A stretch of 64,000 nucleotides of DNA, taken from Lunularia cruciata (lineage: Eukaryota; Streptophyta; Marchantiopsida; Lunulariales; Lunulariaceae). How positions within the stretch are numbered: position 1 is the first letter of the stretch; each line of letters opens with the position of its first letter. The notes under the pieces were generated by a model. That model was not told the DNA's origin, did not search any database, and saw only the letters and a list, made by a program, of their open reading frames with translations. Shown here in pieces: positions 1 through 10,368 of this stretch. Location of the stretch: the NCBI GenBank assembly GCA_948567375.1, contig OX419755.1, positions 64,112,944-64,176,943 of the forward strand, given 5' to 3'. The translations under genes were made by a program, and so were the position numbers.

Positions 1-1
1 T

Positions 2-2513
2 CGCATGGATGACCTGTTTGATCAACTCCATGGGGCAAGATACTTCACCAAACTAGACTTGCGGAGCAGTTACAATCAAATCCAAATTGCAGAGGAGGAT
101 GTGTACAAAACTGCCTTTTGAACCAGGTATGGCCACTTTGAGTATCTTGTGATGCCTTTTGGCCTCACCAATGCGCCTGCCACTTTCATGAGCCTAATGA
201 ATGACATATTTTGTCCATACTTGGATAAGTCTGTTATCGTCTTCTTGGATGATATCTTAGTATATAGTAGCACGATGACAGAACACAAACAACATCTACG
301 AGAGGTCCTCCAGATTCTAAGACAGAATCAGTTGTACGCCAAAATCTCAAAGTGTGAGTTTGGCAAGTCTGAAGTAGACTACTTAGGGCATAGAGTAAGT
401 GCAGAGGGCATTCAAGTATTGACAGATAAAATAGAGGTCATTCAAAAATGGAGTGCCCCAGAAGATCAGACTCAACTTAAGAGCTTCTTGGGGTTGACGG
501 GATTCTATCGTAGATTTGTCAAGGACTTCTCCAAGGTTGCACAGCCTTTAACGACACTACTTGGCAAGGGGAAGAAGTGGACATGGGGAACTACACAAGA
601 GTTGGCCTTTCAAGAATTGAAGGCCGCCTTGCTACATGCACCAATCTTGAAGTGGTATGACCCAAAATGTCCAATCAAGTTGGCTACGGATGCATCAAGA
701 GTAGCAATAGGAGCAGTCCTACAACAAGAGTGGCATGACGGATGGCATCCAATTGCATATTTCTCTCGAAAGTTGTTACCGGTAGAGCGCAACTACCACA
801 CCATAGAACGAGAAGAGTTGGCCATCGTTCTAGCAACCAAGCATTGGAAGCACTACCTGGGCGAGAAGGCATTTGTAGTAGAGACAGACCACAAACCTCT
901 AGTCTACCTTGAGACGCAGAAGGATCTATCTCGTCGCCAAATTCGGTGGGCAGAGTGGCGACAATGCTTCAACATGACAATCACCTACGTGGAAGGTAAG
1001 AAGCAACTTGCAGATGCATTCACCCGCATGCCAATGGCCAACAACTTGGCGGCAGAGGTTAAGATTAACCCTGAATTCTGGCAAGAGATTCTAGCTGCTA
1101 CAAAAACTGATCCACAGATTGTAGAAGCGCAATCGTCCAAAGGTGTCACCAGCACCCAAGGACTCACCTTTCGGGAAGGCCGGTTGTGGATCCCAAATGT
1201 CCCAGAATTACGCACCACCATTCTAGCGGAATGTCATGATTCGGCCATTGCAGCTCATGTCGGAGTGGACAAGACCTTGGAGGCAGTCAAGCGCCATTAC
1301 TATTGGCCCAAGATGAGCAACGACGTGATGGACTATGTGCGTAGCTGTCTACTTTGTCAACAGAACAAAGCTTCTAATCAAGCTCCTGCAGGGCTCCTTC
1401 AACCTCTTCCCACTCCTACCCAACGTTGGGAACAAGTGAGTATGGATCTCGTCTGTGAATTACCCAAGACCACCTCAGGGTTTGACTCCATTGTGGTCTT
1501 TGTGGACCGGCTCAACAAAATGATTCATGTACGCCCTACCACCAAGGAGGTGACCGCTCCACAACTAGCTCAACTATACTTAGATGCAGTCTTTGCTCAC
1601 CATGGCTTGTCTAGAGTACTCATCACCGATAGAGGCACCCAATTCACTAGTTTGTTTTGGCGAACACTCTTTGGGTTCTTCAAAACCAAGTTGGCCATGT
1701 CTACAGCTTACCACCCACAAACAGATGGCCAAACAGAGTGGGCTAATTGCACGATTGAAGACATGTTACGCGGCTTCACCTTAGAAGAGCAAGAGAGGTA
1801 GGACACCCTACTACCGTTGGTGGAATTTGCTTACAACAATTCAGTGAATGCCTCTACCCAAGTCACTCCGTTCTTCCTCATGTATGGTGAGCATCCCTTC
1901 ACACCTTCTAGCTTGATGAAGATCCGTCCATGACTACCAAGTTGATGCAGTCAACACATTTGTTTCTAGAATCCAACAAGGTGTGGAAAGCGCCAAGCAC
2001 AGGTTACAGATTGCGCAAAATTGACAAAAGCAGTATGCTGATGCACATCGTAGGCACATGGAGTTCAATGTTGGGGATCAAGTGTGGCTATCGACAACCA
2101 ACCTCACATTAGTTGGATCTCGTAAGCTCAGACCTCGTTTTATTGGGCCTTTCTTGATTCTTCGTCGCATCGGCGCTATGGCCTATCACCTTGAGCTACC
2201 ACCACACATGAAGATCCATCTAGTGTTCCATGTCTCCCTATTACGCAGATATGCTCCCCGATCAGGCCAAGGTACTTCCACACAGGACATTCGACCTTGT
2301 CCGACAGTCATTGATGGCACAGAGGAATATGAAGTGGAGCGGATTCTCCAAAAGCGCATGCGTGGTACTCGCCATCCGCAGGTGGAATATCTAGTACAAT
2401 GGAAAGGTTACCCCCTCTATGAAGCAACCTGGGAACCCGCTGCCAATTTGGCACATGCACCGGTGTTGGTGCAAGCATTTGAGCAACAATTGCACGAGGA
2501 CGTTGCGTCTTAA
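2..2513 (+). pseudogene. Element A pol: RT-RNase H-integrase-chromodomain, disrupted
   Basis: Frame 2 reads the RT palm with the FLDDILVYS active-site box (about 239-268). It continues with RNase H (TDAS near 685, ETDHKPL near 882, DAFTR near 1014). Integrase follows with an H-H-C-C zinc site (the C-x2-C is LLCQQ near 1350), catalytic Asp in MDL near 1444, Asp in ITDRGTQF near 1622 and [10 protein letters not shown] near 1710. A chromodomain follows: YEVERIL near 2330 and VQWKGYP...ATWEP near 2395-2440. Breaks: TGA at 119-121 where Arg is expected, TAG at 1799-1801 where Trp is expected, a frameshift near 1935 with a stop soon after, then an open frame 2058-2513. The two point stops look like C-to-T (or G-to-A) changes. 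It could make only fragments. Confidence 0.92.
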
Positions 2514-2526
2514 AAGGAAGGAGGTC
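2513..2526 (+). promoter_or_regulatory. Polypurine tract of element A
   Basis: A purine run (AAAAGGAAGGAGG) lies directly before the TGTAATACC start of the 3' LTR. This is where plus-strand DNA synthesis is primed in LTR retrotransposons. Its position after the pol stop and against the LTR fixes the LTR start at 2527. Confidence 0.8.
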
Positions 2527-3266
2527 TGTAATACCAAGGGTTAGCCATATGATCTAGATGTGAAATTCGGTTTGGTAACATCTAGAATGATGTTATACAT
2601 GATGGTCAAAATAGATCAGATAGAAGTATCACCAAAAGAGTACTTCTACTAATAGGGTAGAAACCGAAATAGACTTGAGAACCTTAGAACCAATAGCTAG
2701 ACATATGATTTAAAGGTGAGAATTGGTTTGGTAACATCTGGAAGGATGTTACACATGATGGACTAAACAGATCAGAAAGAGGTATCACCAAAAGGGGACT
2801 TCTACTAATAGAGTAGGAACCGAAATATACCTGAAATCTTCGAAGGCAATTTCGGAGGCCTAAACGGATGAATTAGGCCTCGAAAATGTGCAGATTCCCC
2901 CCCCCAACAAAGGAATGGCTGGCCTTCCCTCCCCCCTGGTTTGTCTCATCGAGAGCTTTCCAACGGTACCTTACTCATGTGATTCTGAGATTCCTACAGG
3001 AAGATTCCCTAAAAGATTCCCTCCGGTCAAAGCTCATTTGACCAACCAGATAGGACCTAGACCAGACAGGTCACCCATCCAAGTAAGTAATCCAAGGGTG
3101 GAGCTTGCTGACATGTCACCTATCTATGTCCCTAATCCTATGGTGGAGATTCCTTGGAGGAGATCCTCTTTGTCTATATAATAAAGAGAAGGTGCTCCCT
3201 TGGGGCATCAAATGTTTGAGTGTGCAATCTGTGTTTTCTCTCTTCTCTTGTCCTCGGAGTATTACA
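2527..3266 (+). repeat. 3' LTR of element A (family A LTR, 740 bp)
   Basis: Starts TGTAATACC and ends GTATTACA, giving the usual TG...CA ends with an inverted TGTAATAC/GTATTACA terminus. The upstream half holds two tandem copies of a roughly 156-bp unit (2533-2688 and 2689-2844), both with TTGGTTTGGTAACATCT-like and CACCAAAAG cores. A TATA-like CTATATAATAAA at 3174-3185 leaves about 80 bp of R-U5. A run of nine C lies near 2897. Four more copies in this window are solo LTRs. Confidence 0.93.
3172..3186 (+). promoter_or_regulatory. TATA box in LTR A
   Basis: TCTATATAATAAAG about 85 bp before the LTR end; the same motif stands at the matching place in the copy at 61178-61902. It is the probable core promoter of family A. 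Some versions double as an AATAAA polyadenylation hexamer. Confidence 0.6.
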
Positions 3267-3267
3267 G

Positions 3268-5570
3268 TACCCAAGGTCTTGTCCACACCCATGTGACCAA
3301 CAATGGGTAAATCATGGGCTTCTTGAAGGCGCACAAGTCAAAGATCACCTTTGGCTGGAACATAGATCCGGTCCGCATGGAATAGAATGCCTTCCTTGAA
3401 GGAGAAGGTGTTGTACTCCTTGTCACCTGTTGTTAGCCAACCATGTACCATTTGGAAGAAGGGATCTTGCTGTAGAGCTAACCAAAACTTGTTATGAATC
3501 TTGGGATCAATTGATACCTTCGTAATTGTTGCCACGATGAGAGGAAGAGACTTCAAATCAGGTCGTCGTGATAGAGCATCAGGGATGACATGGAACCGAC
3601 TTGGTTTGTACTCAAGTTTGATGTCAAACAATTGGAGTTGCTCTTCCCATTGATGATGTTGACTCTTCATGTGCTCTAGGTGTAAGGTCTGCAACAATGG
3701 ATTGTGATCAGTTCACATGATCCCTTGTTTCCCCAAGAGATAATGCCTCCATACCTTGGTGGCATATACCATTGCAAGTTGTTCCCAATCTCAAGAAGAG
3801 TAATTTCTTTCAGCTGTATTTAGTCGGCAAGACACAAAGGCAATAGGATGTAGTCCATCTGGAAATTCTTGTTCCAACACAGCTCCAATTGCAAAGTTAG
3901 AAGCATCAAAATCAACCACACACGGTAGTTGCGGATCATATGGTTGAAGAATGGGTCTTGAAGACACCATATGCTTTAGCTTTTGGAATGCTTCTTCATG
4001 CTTGGTGGTCCATTGGAAGTTCAAGTTCTTTCCCAAGAGGTCAGTCAATGGTGCAGCCACGTGAGCATAATAGTGGATGAACCGTCGGTAAAAACTGGTC
4101 AATCCATTGAATGCTCATACTTCGGTAGCATCCTTTGGGGTAGGCCAATCAGTAATGGCCTTGATCTTCTCTTCTTCCATCTTGATCCCCTCTGATGAGA
4201 TCTTATGACCCAAGAAGGTAACCTCCTTCTGCCAAAAAGTACACTTTGACTTCTTGTAGTAAAATTTCCACTATCGTAGTCGTCTTAGGACTTCTCGCAC
4301 ATGATTCCTATGTTCTGCCTCTGTCCTGCTATAGATTAAGATATCATCTAAGAACACTACCACGGACTGATCCAATAGTCCCTCCAACACCCGATGCATC
4401 TGATCCATGAAGACTGCTGGAGCATTAGTGAGTTCAAAAGGTAGAACTCTCCACTCAAAATGTCCATACCTTGTGCGAAAGGCAGTCTTTTGCACGTCCT
4501 CTCCTTCAATAAGAATTTGCCAATAGCCGCTACGAAGAAGATAGCTTGGAAAAGTAGCGTGCTCCACTTAATTGATCAAGCAGGTCATCGATCCAAGGCA
4601 AGGGATATGCATTCTTCACGGTTTGCTTATTGAGCCCACAGTAATCAATACAGAAATGAAGTCCTCCATCCTTCTTTGGAACAAATAGTACCGGTGCTCC
4701 CCACAGAGAGGTACTATGTCGTATGAAATCCTTCTCCAACAACTCTGTAAGTGTTGTTTTCAACTCCTCCAACTCCTTTGGTGACAGCCGATAGATTGGT
4801 CTACTCACTAGAGTACTCCCTGGCAATAACTCGATCTTGAAGTGCATACCTCGATCAGAGGGTAATCCCTTTGGCAGATCATCTGGATACACATCTGCAA
4901 ACTCCTGAACTATCCGATCAACCGTTGCTTGATGCAACACTTGGCCCTCCTCAGATTGTTCTTGTGCAATCGGCTTGATCCACACCGCAAATACAAACTT
5001 ATCTTCCTCCAAAGCTTGCTCTATGGCTGCTTCATTAACAAACTTCCCTTCTAGGGACTCATCTCTCTTCCAAGCTTGCTCTATGGTTGCCTTCTTGGCA
5101 AACTTCCCATCTTGGGACTCATCTCCCTTCCAGATTTGCTCTATGGCTACCTTCTCAACAAACTTCCCATCTTGGGATGGACTATTCTTAGGTGTCTTAC
5201 TCAGAGGTGCCAGGCAAACTAATTGGAAATTCCTACCTTGGTGCTGTACTTGAATTTGACGTCGGGTCCAATCGAATTGAACCTTATGATGTTCAAGCCA
5301 AGGTAGACCCAGAATGATATCATAGTGTAGAGGTGCCACTACAAACCTCATACACTCCAAATACTCCTTCCCAATCTTGAAGGTAACAGGATGCGAGGTG
5401 CAGAATGCAGAACCTTTTCTACCATCCGCCATCATCAAACTACTTCCAATCTTTGGCTTGATAGGAATACCCAATTCCTTTGCTACTTGCATAGACATGC
5501 AATTCTCTCAACTTCTAGAATCAACCAAAATCCTACAACCCCAATTAGATATCATACCTTGCAAGTGAAG
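3268..5570 (-). pseudogene. Element B pol: protease-RT-RNase H-integrase start, heavily disrupted
   Basis: On the minus strand a protease active-site region near 5530-5555 reads DSR where DSG is expected, followed by a stop. It then runs open from 5498 to 4530 (protease and RT fingers, with a repeated charged insert rich in Lys/Glu at about 5010-5190). The RT palm with FLDDILIYS falls near 4330-4355 (piece 4567-4271). RT thumb and RNase H start read as YRRFI and [15 protein letters not shown] (piece 4102-3791). RNase H end through the integrase linker includes PDALSRRPDL (piece 3697-3338). The integrase zinc region HMGVDKTLG ends near 3271. At least five stops or frame breaks separate the pieces. 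Confidence 0.88.
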
Positions 5571-5619
5571 TAGACTTGCATAGGTCGATCCTTCAATCCC
5601 ATTGGAACTAATCAAGCTC

Positions 5620-6545
5620 CTAGTAGGCGGCTTGAAATCTCCTATTGGGATTCCTTGTTTCCCTGATCATTCCGCTCCACAACCTCCACTTGGGCAACTT
5701 GTCGAGGTTGTCAATTCTTGAGTGGGCATTCAGCAATGCCATGCCCCAACTGGCGACAATAAAAACAACCACCATTTTGTCGCAATTTCTCCTTGTCTGC
5801 CATGCCCAATGGTCTTCGTTGAATTGCATCAATCTCCATTGGTGCTGGCTCCTCCACTTGTGTGTAGTGTTGGTAGGCTTTGTGGGGGTCGAGATCAAGA
5901 CCAAGTTGTTGCCACCAAGGAATCAAAATGTTTGGCCAACTGCATGGCCTCCTCCAAGTGTTGTGGCTCTCGCATGGTTACCTCTAATTTGGTTATTGTT
6001 TTCAAGCCACTCACAAATCGATCCAGAGCTTCACCTTCCAAAATATCTGGAATTTGCATGATGGTGTTCTGGAACTGCGTGATGTAACTTCTTACAGAGC
6101 CAATCTGTTTCAACTCTGCCAACTTATCCCGTGCAGCTCGTGTGGCATTTATAGCTTGGAACCGACTGATTATTGCGCTCTTGAATTCTGCCCATGTCAA
6201 GATTGGTGTAACTATTTGTCGTTGGGCTCGCTCCACTTGGAATCTCCACCATAGCTTTGCTACTCTATCCAATTGGCTAGAAGCCAAGAGAATTTGTTTT
6301 TGCTCATCTTGTAGATTGGTAGCTTCAAAATAATGTTCACAATCAAACACAAAATTCTCCATTGCACCCGGGAGATTCTTGCCTTCAAATACCTTGGGTT
6401 TAGGGAACCTGGTCCGATCTTCTCCTTCTTGAGTTGGTACTCTCTCCACCTGCTCTTGTCGTCGAAGATCTCGTTCATCCAACAATCGAGTAAGGTGCTC
6501 GATTTGTTGTTGCATAGCAAGGATAACATTAGGTATTGCCGCCAT
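5620..6545 (-). pseudogene. Element B gag with CCHC zinc knuckle
   Basis: Minus-strand frame from ATG at 6545. It starts with a short coiled-coil-like stretch (QQIEHLTRLLDERDLRRQEQ). The retrotransposon gag fold follows: FEGKNLPGAMENFVFDCEHYF, WWRF, WAEFKSAIISRFQ, VRSYITQFQNTI. After a frame change near 5900 there is one CCHC knuckle, CFYCRQLGHGIAEC (about 5745-5785). Gag packages element RNA into virus-like particles. The 216-residue front part is intact, so the frameshift or stop near 5895 is the main lesion. Confidence 0.88.
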
Positions 6546-6803
6546 GGTTGCTCCTATATCACACCACTCCCAGTCTATCTAATTTATTACCACATAGAAA
6601 CAACACGTCCACCGTTCTCCATAAGTTACAACCGGAAGCACCAAGGGTTCCTTAGATATAGTGATCATATGCAGAAAATCTTGTCCAAAGTGCAAAGTGA
6701 TGAACTATGTGAAACAATGCTTGGGTAGTATTTGGACGCAAAAATCCCAATGGTTTAGTGGAAGTAGATTTGGTGGTCCATAAATTCCATCCATCCCATT
6801 CCT

Positions 6804-6815
6804 GCTCTGATACCA
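6804..6815 (-). promoter_or_regulatory. Primer-binding site of element B (initiator tRNA-Met)
   Basis: GCTCTGATACCA on the plus strand is TGGTATCAGAGC on the element strand. That is the common plant retrotransposon site complementary to the 3' end of initiator tRNA-Met. It lies one base inside the LTR end at 6817 and fixes the LTR boundary and element orientation. Confidence 0.92.
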
Positions 6816-6920
6816 ATGTAAAAGACCAAATCCGAGGAGAGAAATAAGAGAATGGAAACTCACATTGGGACACTTGAATGAGGGAAAACTCCGAATGCCT
6901 AGCATGAGCTTTGGCTTTGG

Positions 6921-6928
6921 TATTTATA
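6921..6928 (-). promoter_or_regulatory. TATA box of element B LTR
   Basis: TATTTATA on the plus strand reads TATAAATA on the element strand, a near-ideal plant TATA box. It lies about 105 bp before the internal LTR end, leaving room for transcription start, R and U5. The heat-shock-element array lies directly upstream on the element strand (higher coordinates). Confidence 0.75.
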
Positions 6929-6949
6929 GATAGCATACAAGGCCCTTGA

Positions 6950-7172
6950 GAAGCTTCTCAAGAAGCTTCCTCAAGCCGCTTTCTTAGAGTGCAAGCCAAG
7001 TTAACTAGGAAGCTTCTGAAGAAGCTTCCTTCTAGAAGCCGCCTACTTGGCGTGCAAGCTAAGCTAGTTAGAAGCTTCTAGAAGCTTCCTTCTAGAAGCT
7101 ACTTACTTAAGGTGCAAGCTAAGTTAACCGGGAAGTTTCCCAAGAAGCTTCTTAGATACTTCCAGAATATTC
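6950..7172 (-). promoter_or_regulatory. Heat-shock-element array in element B LTR
   Basis: Many GAAnnTTC palindromes lie 22-244 bp upstream of the TATA box on the element strand. Two are textbook arrays with exact 5-bp periodicity: four alternating units GAAGCTTCTAGAAGCTTC at 7071-7088, and three units TTCCAGAATATTC at 7160-7172. Further pairs sit at 6950-6957, 6962-6969, 7009-7016, 7021-7028, 7030-7037, 7090-7097, 7132-7139 and 7144-7151. Trimeric nGAAn arrays are the binding site of heat-shock transcription factors (established). That this LTR is heat inducible is inference. Confidence 0.8.
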
Positions 7173-7417
7173 TAGGCTACTTTGTCTTATGTGCTACTTC
7201 GTAAGCCCGACTAACTTCGTTGCTAAACTCCATATTGTTATAGTGGAGTTCTAAGGAGGCATTGTAGCAAAATGCAGATCAGTTGGTATTGTAGGCTTGG
7301 AGTAGAGCCTTTGTACCACCAAGACACCAATGTGAGGTTGAGCCTCTAGAGTTCATTACTTTATCACCTTTAGATACCTCACTCATTGCTTGGCAATATC
7401 TAGTAGAGTGAGTATGT

Positions 7418-9115
7418 CTATTGGAGTTGTTTAGTGGGATTAGCACTAGACTAGCTACAATACTACATGCAAGTATATGGGTTCAGGGGTACTTGTATGT
7501 GGAAAGATATGAGACTACTAGGCCTCTCTATATCATGTGGTACACTTTGCCTATTGGTATCCTAAGTTGTTATCAATGTCAACAATCAAGGGTTAGTAAA
7601 AGATCCCACCAATAGACATATCCTTGTTGGGGGCATAAGATTTGAAGAGTTGTGGTCTCATATATTTGGTGATTTTTGGATGGCCATGTTAGGGACAAAC
7701 TCATGGTGGATAAGGTCAAGGTCTACAAGATCTCTATTTGGGTGTGTTTTAGGAGATATTACATATACTATGACATCTCTAGGTTCATTTGTCTATTTCT
7801 CAAGTTTAATTTTGGCAAATGTCTCTTTCATGGGTGATTCTTGATTCTTGATGGGTGATGGGTGATCTTGTACACAAGTGATGGTGAGTACACATCAGGT
7901 CCATTCTTAGATGGGACCTGCCATGTTGTTAGATGCAGCTAGAGTGGGATCATGGGTTCATTGTCTTTGTGTTTGGTGGACAAACTTGTTACCTAAAGAT
8001 GTTCTATAACATGCTTTTGATGGGATTTAGTGACTAGACCACTTGACTATTGATGATATTTTGGATGTAGGGTGCACATCTCACAATAATTGTAATGGTG
8101 GATAAGTCACCTATGGTAGTGGCGAACCTAGTTGGACAACATAGAGCCTCTTTACCCACACTTATGAGTTCCCCAAGCTCCCATGCTTTTCAAGAGGGAT
8201 GTCTCAGACTTGTTTGAGACTCGTAGTTATAGTAGTTGGAGCCTAATGTTGAAGAAAGGGAAGGAGCGGGTAATGGGTTTTGTACTTGTATTATTGTTGT
8301 CATAGTGTAATACCATAGCTAAAAAAATGATCTAGAGATAAAAATTTGGTTTGGTAACATTTGGAAGGATTTTATACGTGATGGACTAAGTAGATCAGAA
8401 GAGTATATCACCAAAAGAGTACTTCTATTTACAGGCCAAGAATCAGAGCATGTTTGGAAACTTTAAAATCAATAGCTAGACATATGATCTAGAGGTGAAA
8501 CTTGGGGTGGTGACATCTGATAGGATGTTGCATATGATAGAGAAAGTAGATCAGATAGAGATATCACAAAAAGAGCACTTCTACTAATAGCGCAGAAACC
8601 AAAATAGGCCTAAAAACTTGAGGTAATTTTGGAGGCCTAAACGGATGAATCAGGCCTAAAAAATGTGCAGATTCCCCCACACAGGAAAGGCTTGCCTTTC
8701 CTCTCCCTTGGTTTGTCTCACCAGGAGCTTTCCAATACCTCAATACAATACCTCATCCACTTGATTCTCAAATTCCCATAGGAAGATTCTCTAAAAGATT
8801 CCTTCTGGTCAAAGCCTATTTGACCAACCAGATGAGACCAGGATGAATATCATCCATCCAAGCAAGTAATATAAAGGTGAAGCTTGCTAATAGGTCACAT
8901 ATCCATATACCTAATCCTATGGTGGAGCTTCCTTGGAAGAGATCCTCTTTGGCTATGTAATAAAGAGAAGGTGCTCCTTTGGGGCATCGGAGTTTCAGTG
9001 TGGAATTTGTGTTTTCTCTTTTGTGTTTCTCTATCCTCAAAATATTACACATAGAAATGTCAAAGGCATCCATGTATCAAGTGTCAAGTCAAGCTATGGA
9101 CCTAAATTATTTGAC
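7418..9115 (+). pseudogene. Element C copy 1: cytosine-5 DNA methyltransferase domain, interrupted
   Basis: From 7418 the frame reads motif I as LLELFSGISTRLATIL, then YLYVER as in the acidic SAM-binding strand. At 7678-7692 it reads Gly-Trp-Pro-Cys-stop, the catalytic motif IV with Gln turned into TAG; Pro and the nucleophilic Cys are kept. The motif VI counterpart near 7815 reads LANVSFMGDS (Glu lost). The motif VIII region near 7945-7990 ends in WWTNL. The motif IX/X counterpart (SSHAFQEG near 8185; GFCT near 8278) is split by the LTR at 8306, and its tail resumes at 9055. C5 methyltransferases transfer a methyl group from SAM to cytosine; this copy cannot be active. Confidence 0.8.
8306..9049 (+). 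repeat. Solo LTR, family A, with TSD CATAG
   Basis: TGTAATACC...ATATTACA, 744 bp, flanked on both sides by CATAG (8301-8305 and 9050-9054). There is no internal element sequence, so it arose by LTR-LTR recombination. It lies inside the methyltransferase motif X of element C copy 1. The same stretch runs unbroken at 47796-47930, which gives an empty-site comparison. Confidence 0.94.
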
Positions 9116-9517
9116 TTGGATTGTAAACCTTGGCTTGGCAAACTATCGTAGGACGCATCACAACTCTAACACTTGTGAGCTCTGTGCTTATCAAGACAAT
9201 TGAGGCATGTGCAAGAGACAATAAACCAAGTGTGCATGGTATTATTAGGACATAGCCAATGACTATTATTGAGAGTGGTCTACTTGGGTTCCATCCATGT
9301 GAGCGTGGTCTACTTGGGTTACACCCTTGGTCTACTTGGGATGCAACTAAAGGACGTATGAAGCTTGCAACCAAAGTAGAAAGAGTTTTTTGTGTTGAGG
9401 TTGGGGACTCTAGTGGTTGGGAGCATGACATTATTGCTTCCAAGTGCAGGATGTAGTAGCCAATTAGTGCATCTTCCACTCCTAGACCAGTTATAGAGGA
9501 TACTTGAGAGCCAAACA

Positions 9518-10225
9518 TTGGACCAAGCTTACACGAGGAGAAAGATTGAGAAATATGAGGTTCTTGAGGAGCTACACAACTTATTTGCCTTTAGTATGAA
9601 GAATTCAAGTGCTTCAAAAGGACTTGGTATTTGGATTGAGTTGACTAGTGATATACCAATTTTTCAACATTCATACAAATATAATGACATGGAGAGAGCA
9701 TTCATTCAAAGCTAGAGTAGAGACCTTTTTGAGATTGGTTCGATGGAGATTTCACATGGAGAGTATGTTTTAGTGATGGTGATACAAGCCAAGGAGTATA
9801 TGTTTGGCAACTACACAAATAGGCAGATCGGTGAAAATTACCATCCTATCAACCAACAAACTAGAACTGGTAAATATACCATGTTTACATTTAACGAAAT
9901 CTTTGATACAATTGTACATGCAAAGATCTTCAATACTTTGGATCTTCGAGCAAGATATCATCAATTATTGATCAAAGAGGAGGAAAAATCCAAGATAATA
10001 TTTTGGGTTATTGATCATCATGGTAAATATATATTATATCTATGGAAGTTTTTACCATTTGGTTTAAGGAAAAAATATTAAACCAAATTCCATAGGGTCA
10101 TGGACATGATCTTAGCAAAATTGGATTTTGTTCTATATTATGTTTGGTCTTTAGCACTAATATAAAGAACATGAAAGATATTTGTTAAAGAGGTTTGAGA
10201 GATTGAAATCGTATAGACTCAAACC
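9518..10225 (+). pseudogene. Element C copy 1: N-terminal RT
   Basis: Reads LFAFSMK, IELTSDIPIFQ, then (from 9743) IGENYHPINQQTR, FNTLDLRARYHQL and KEEEKSKIIFWVIDHHGKYILY, the fingers and start of the palm of a Ty3/gypsy RT. The same segment occurs in reverse at 41770-41200. A stop falls near 9713 and the frame is lost after 10080; homology fades near 10225 before the catalytic DD box. Confidence 0.82.
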
Positions 10226-10335
10226 AGCAAGTTACTTATTACCTAGTCTTGTAAATTTCCATGAGAAACCTTTCAAATTACTATAAAACTTTAACGAGAA
10301 CGGGAGACCTTCAATAGACATTTTAGCTACCAAGT

Positions 10336-10368
10336 GTGTCTTTTTACATTAGAATTGTAAAAAGACAC
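10336..10368. repeat. Perfect 13-bp hairpin
   Basis: GTGTCTTTTTACA at 10336-10348 and its exact reverse complement at 10356-10368 around a 7-base loop. It stands at the change from retroelement to low-copy DNA. It could be a tiny MITE remnant or a structured 3' end; nothing else marks its role. Confidence 0.7.

Larger units (their letters stand above)
1..3266 (+). mobile_element. Element A: Ty3/gypsy chromovirus, 3' part (pol + 3' LTR)
   Basis: The window opens inside the reverse transcriptase of an LTR retrotransposon and runs to the end of its 3' LTR. Order: RT, RNase H, integrase, chromodomain, polypurine tract, 3' LTR. This order and the C-terminal chromodomain define a plant chromovirus (established family knowledge). 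It is inserted in the opposite orientation inside element B: B's integrase zinc-binding region stops exactly where the LTR ends, and GTACC (3267-3271) should be one copy of the target duplication. The 5' LTR, gag and the other duplication lie left of the window. It is the youngest layer of this nest, and its pol is broken at only a few places. Confidence 0.93.
3267..7230 (-). mobile_element. Element B: Ty3/gypsy retrotransposon, 5' part, minus strand
   Basis: Read on the minus strand: 5' LTR (right end uncertain, about 7230, to 6817), primer-binding site, gag, protease, RT, RNase H and the start of integrase, where element A cut in at about 3271. The rest of B lies left of the window, beyond A. 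Its right edge abuts element C homology that begins about 7230, suggesting B landed in C, but I could not find a clean target duplication there. Confidence 0.88.
6817..7230 (-). repeat. 5' LTR of element B (right end approximate)
   Basis: The internal edge is TGTAAAAGACC at 6817 (ACA end on the element strand), set by the primer-binding site. The outer end is not clear; element C homology begins near 7230, so the LTR is at most about 415 bp. It contains a TATA box and a dense array of heat-shock-element motifs, listed separately. Confidence 0.75.
7230..10225 (+). mobile_element. Element C copy 1 (+): DNMT to RT fragment
   Basis: A decayed internal piece of element C on the plus strand. It aligns by eye, inverted, with 43250-41000. 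It holds the protease-DNMT linker, the DNA methyltransferase domain, the linker to RT and the N-terminal half of RT, ending near 10225 inside the RT palm. A solo LTR of family A interrupts it at 8306-9049. Gag is missing on the left, where element B begins. Confidence 0.82.
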
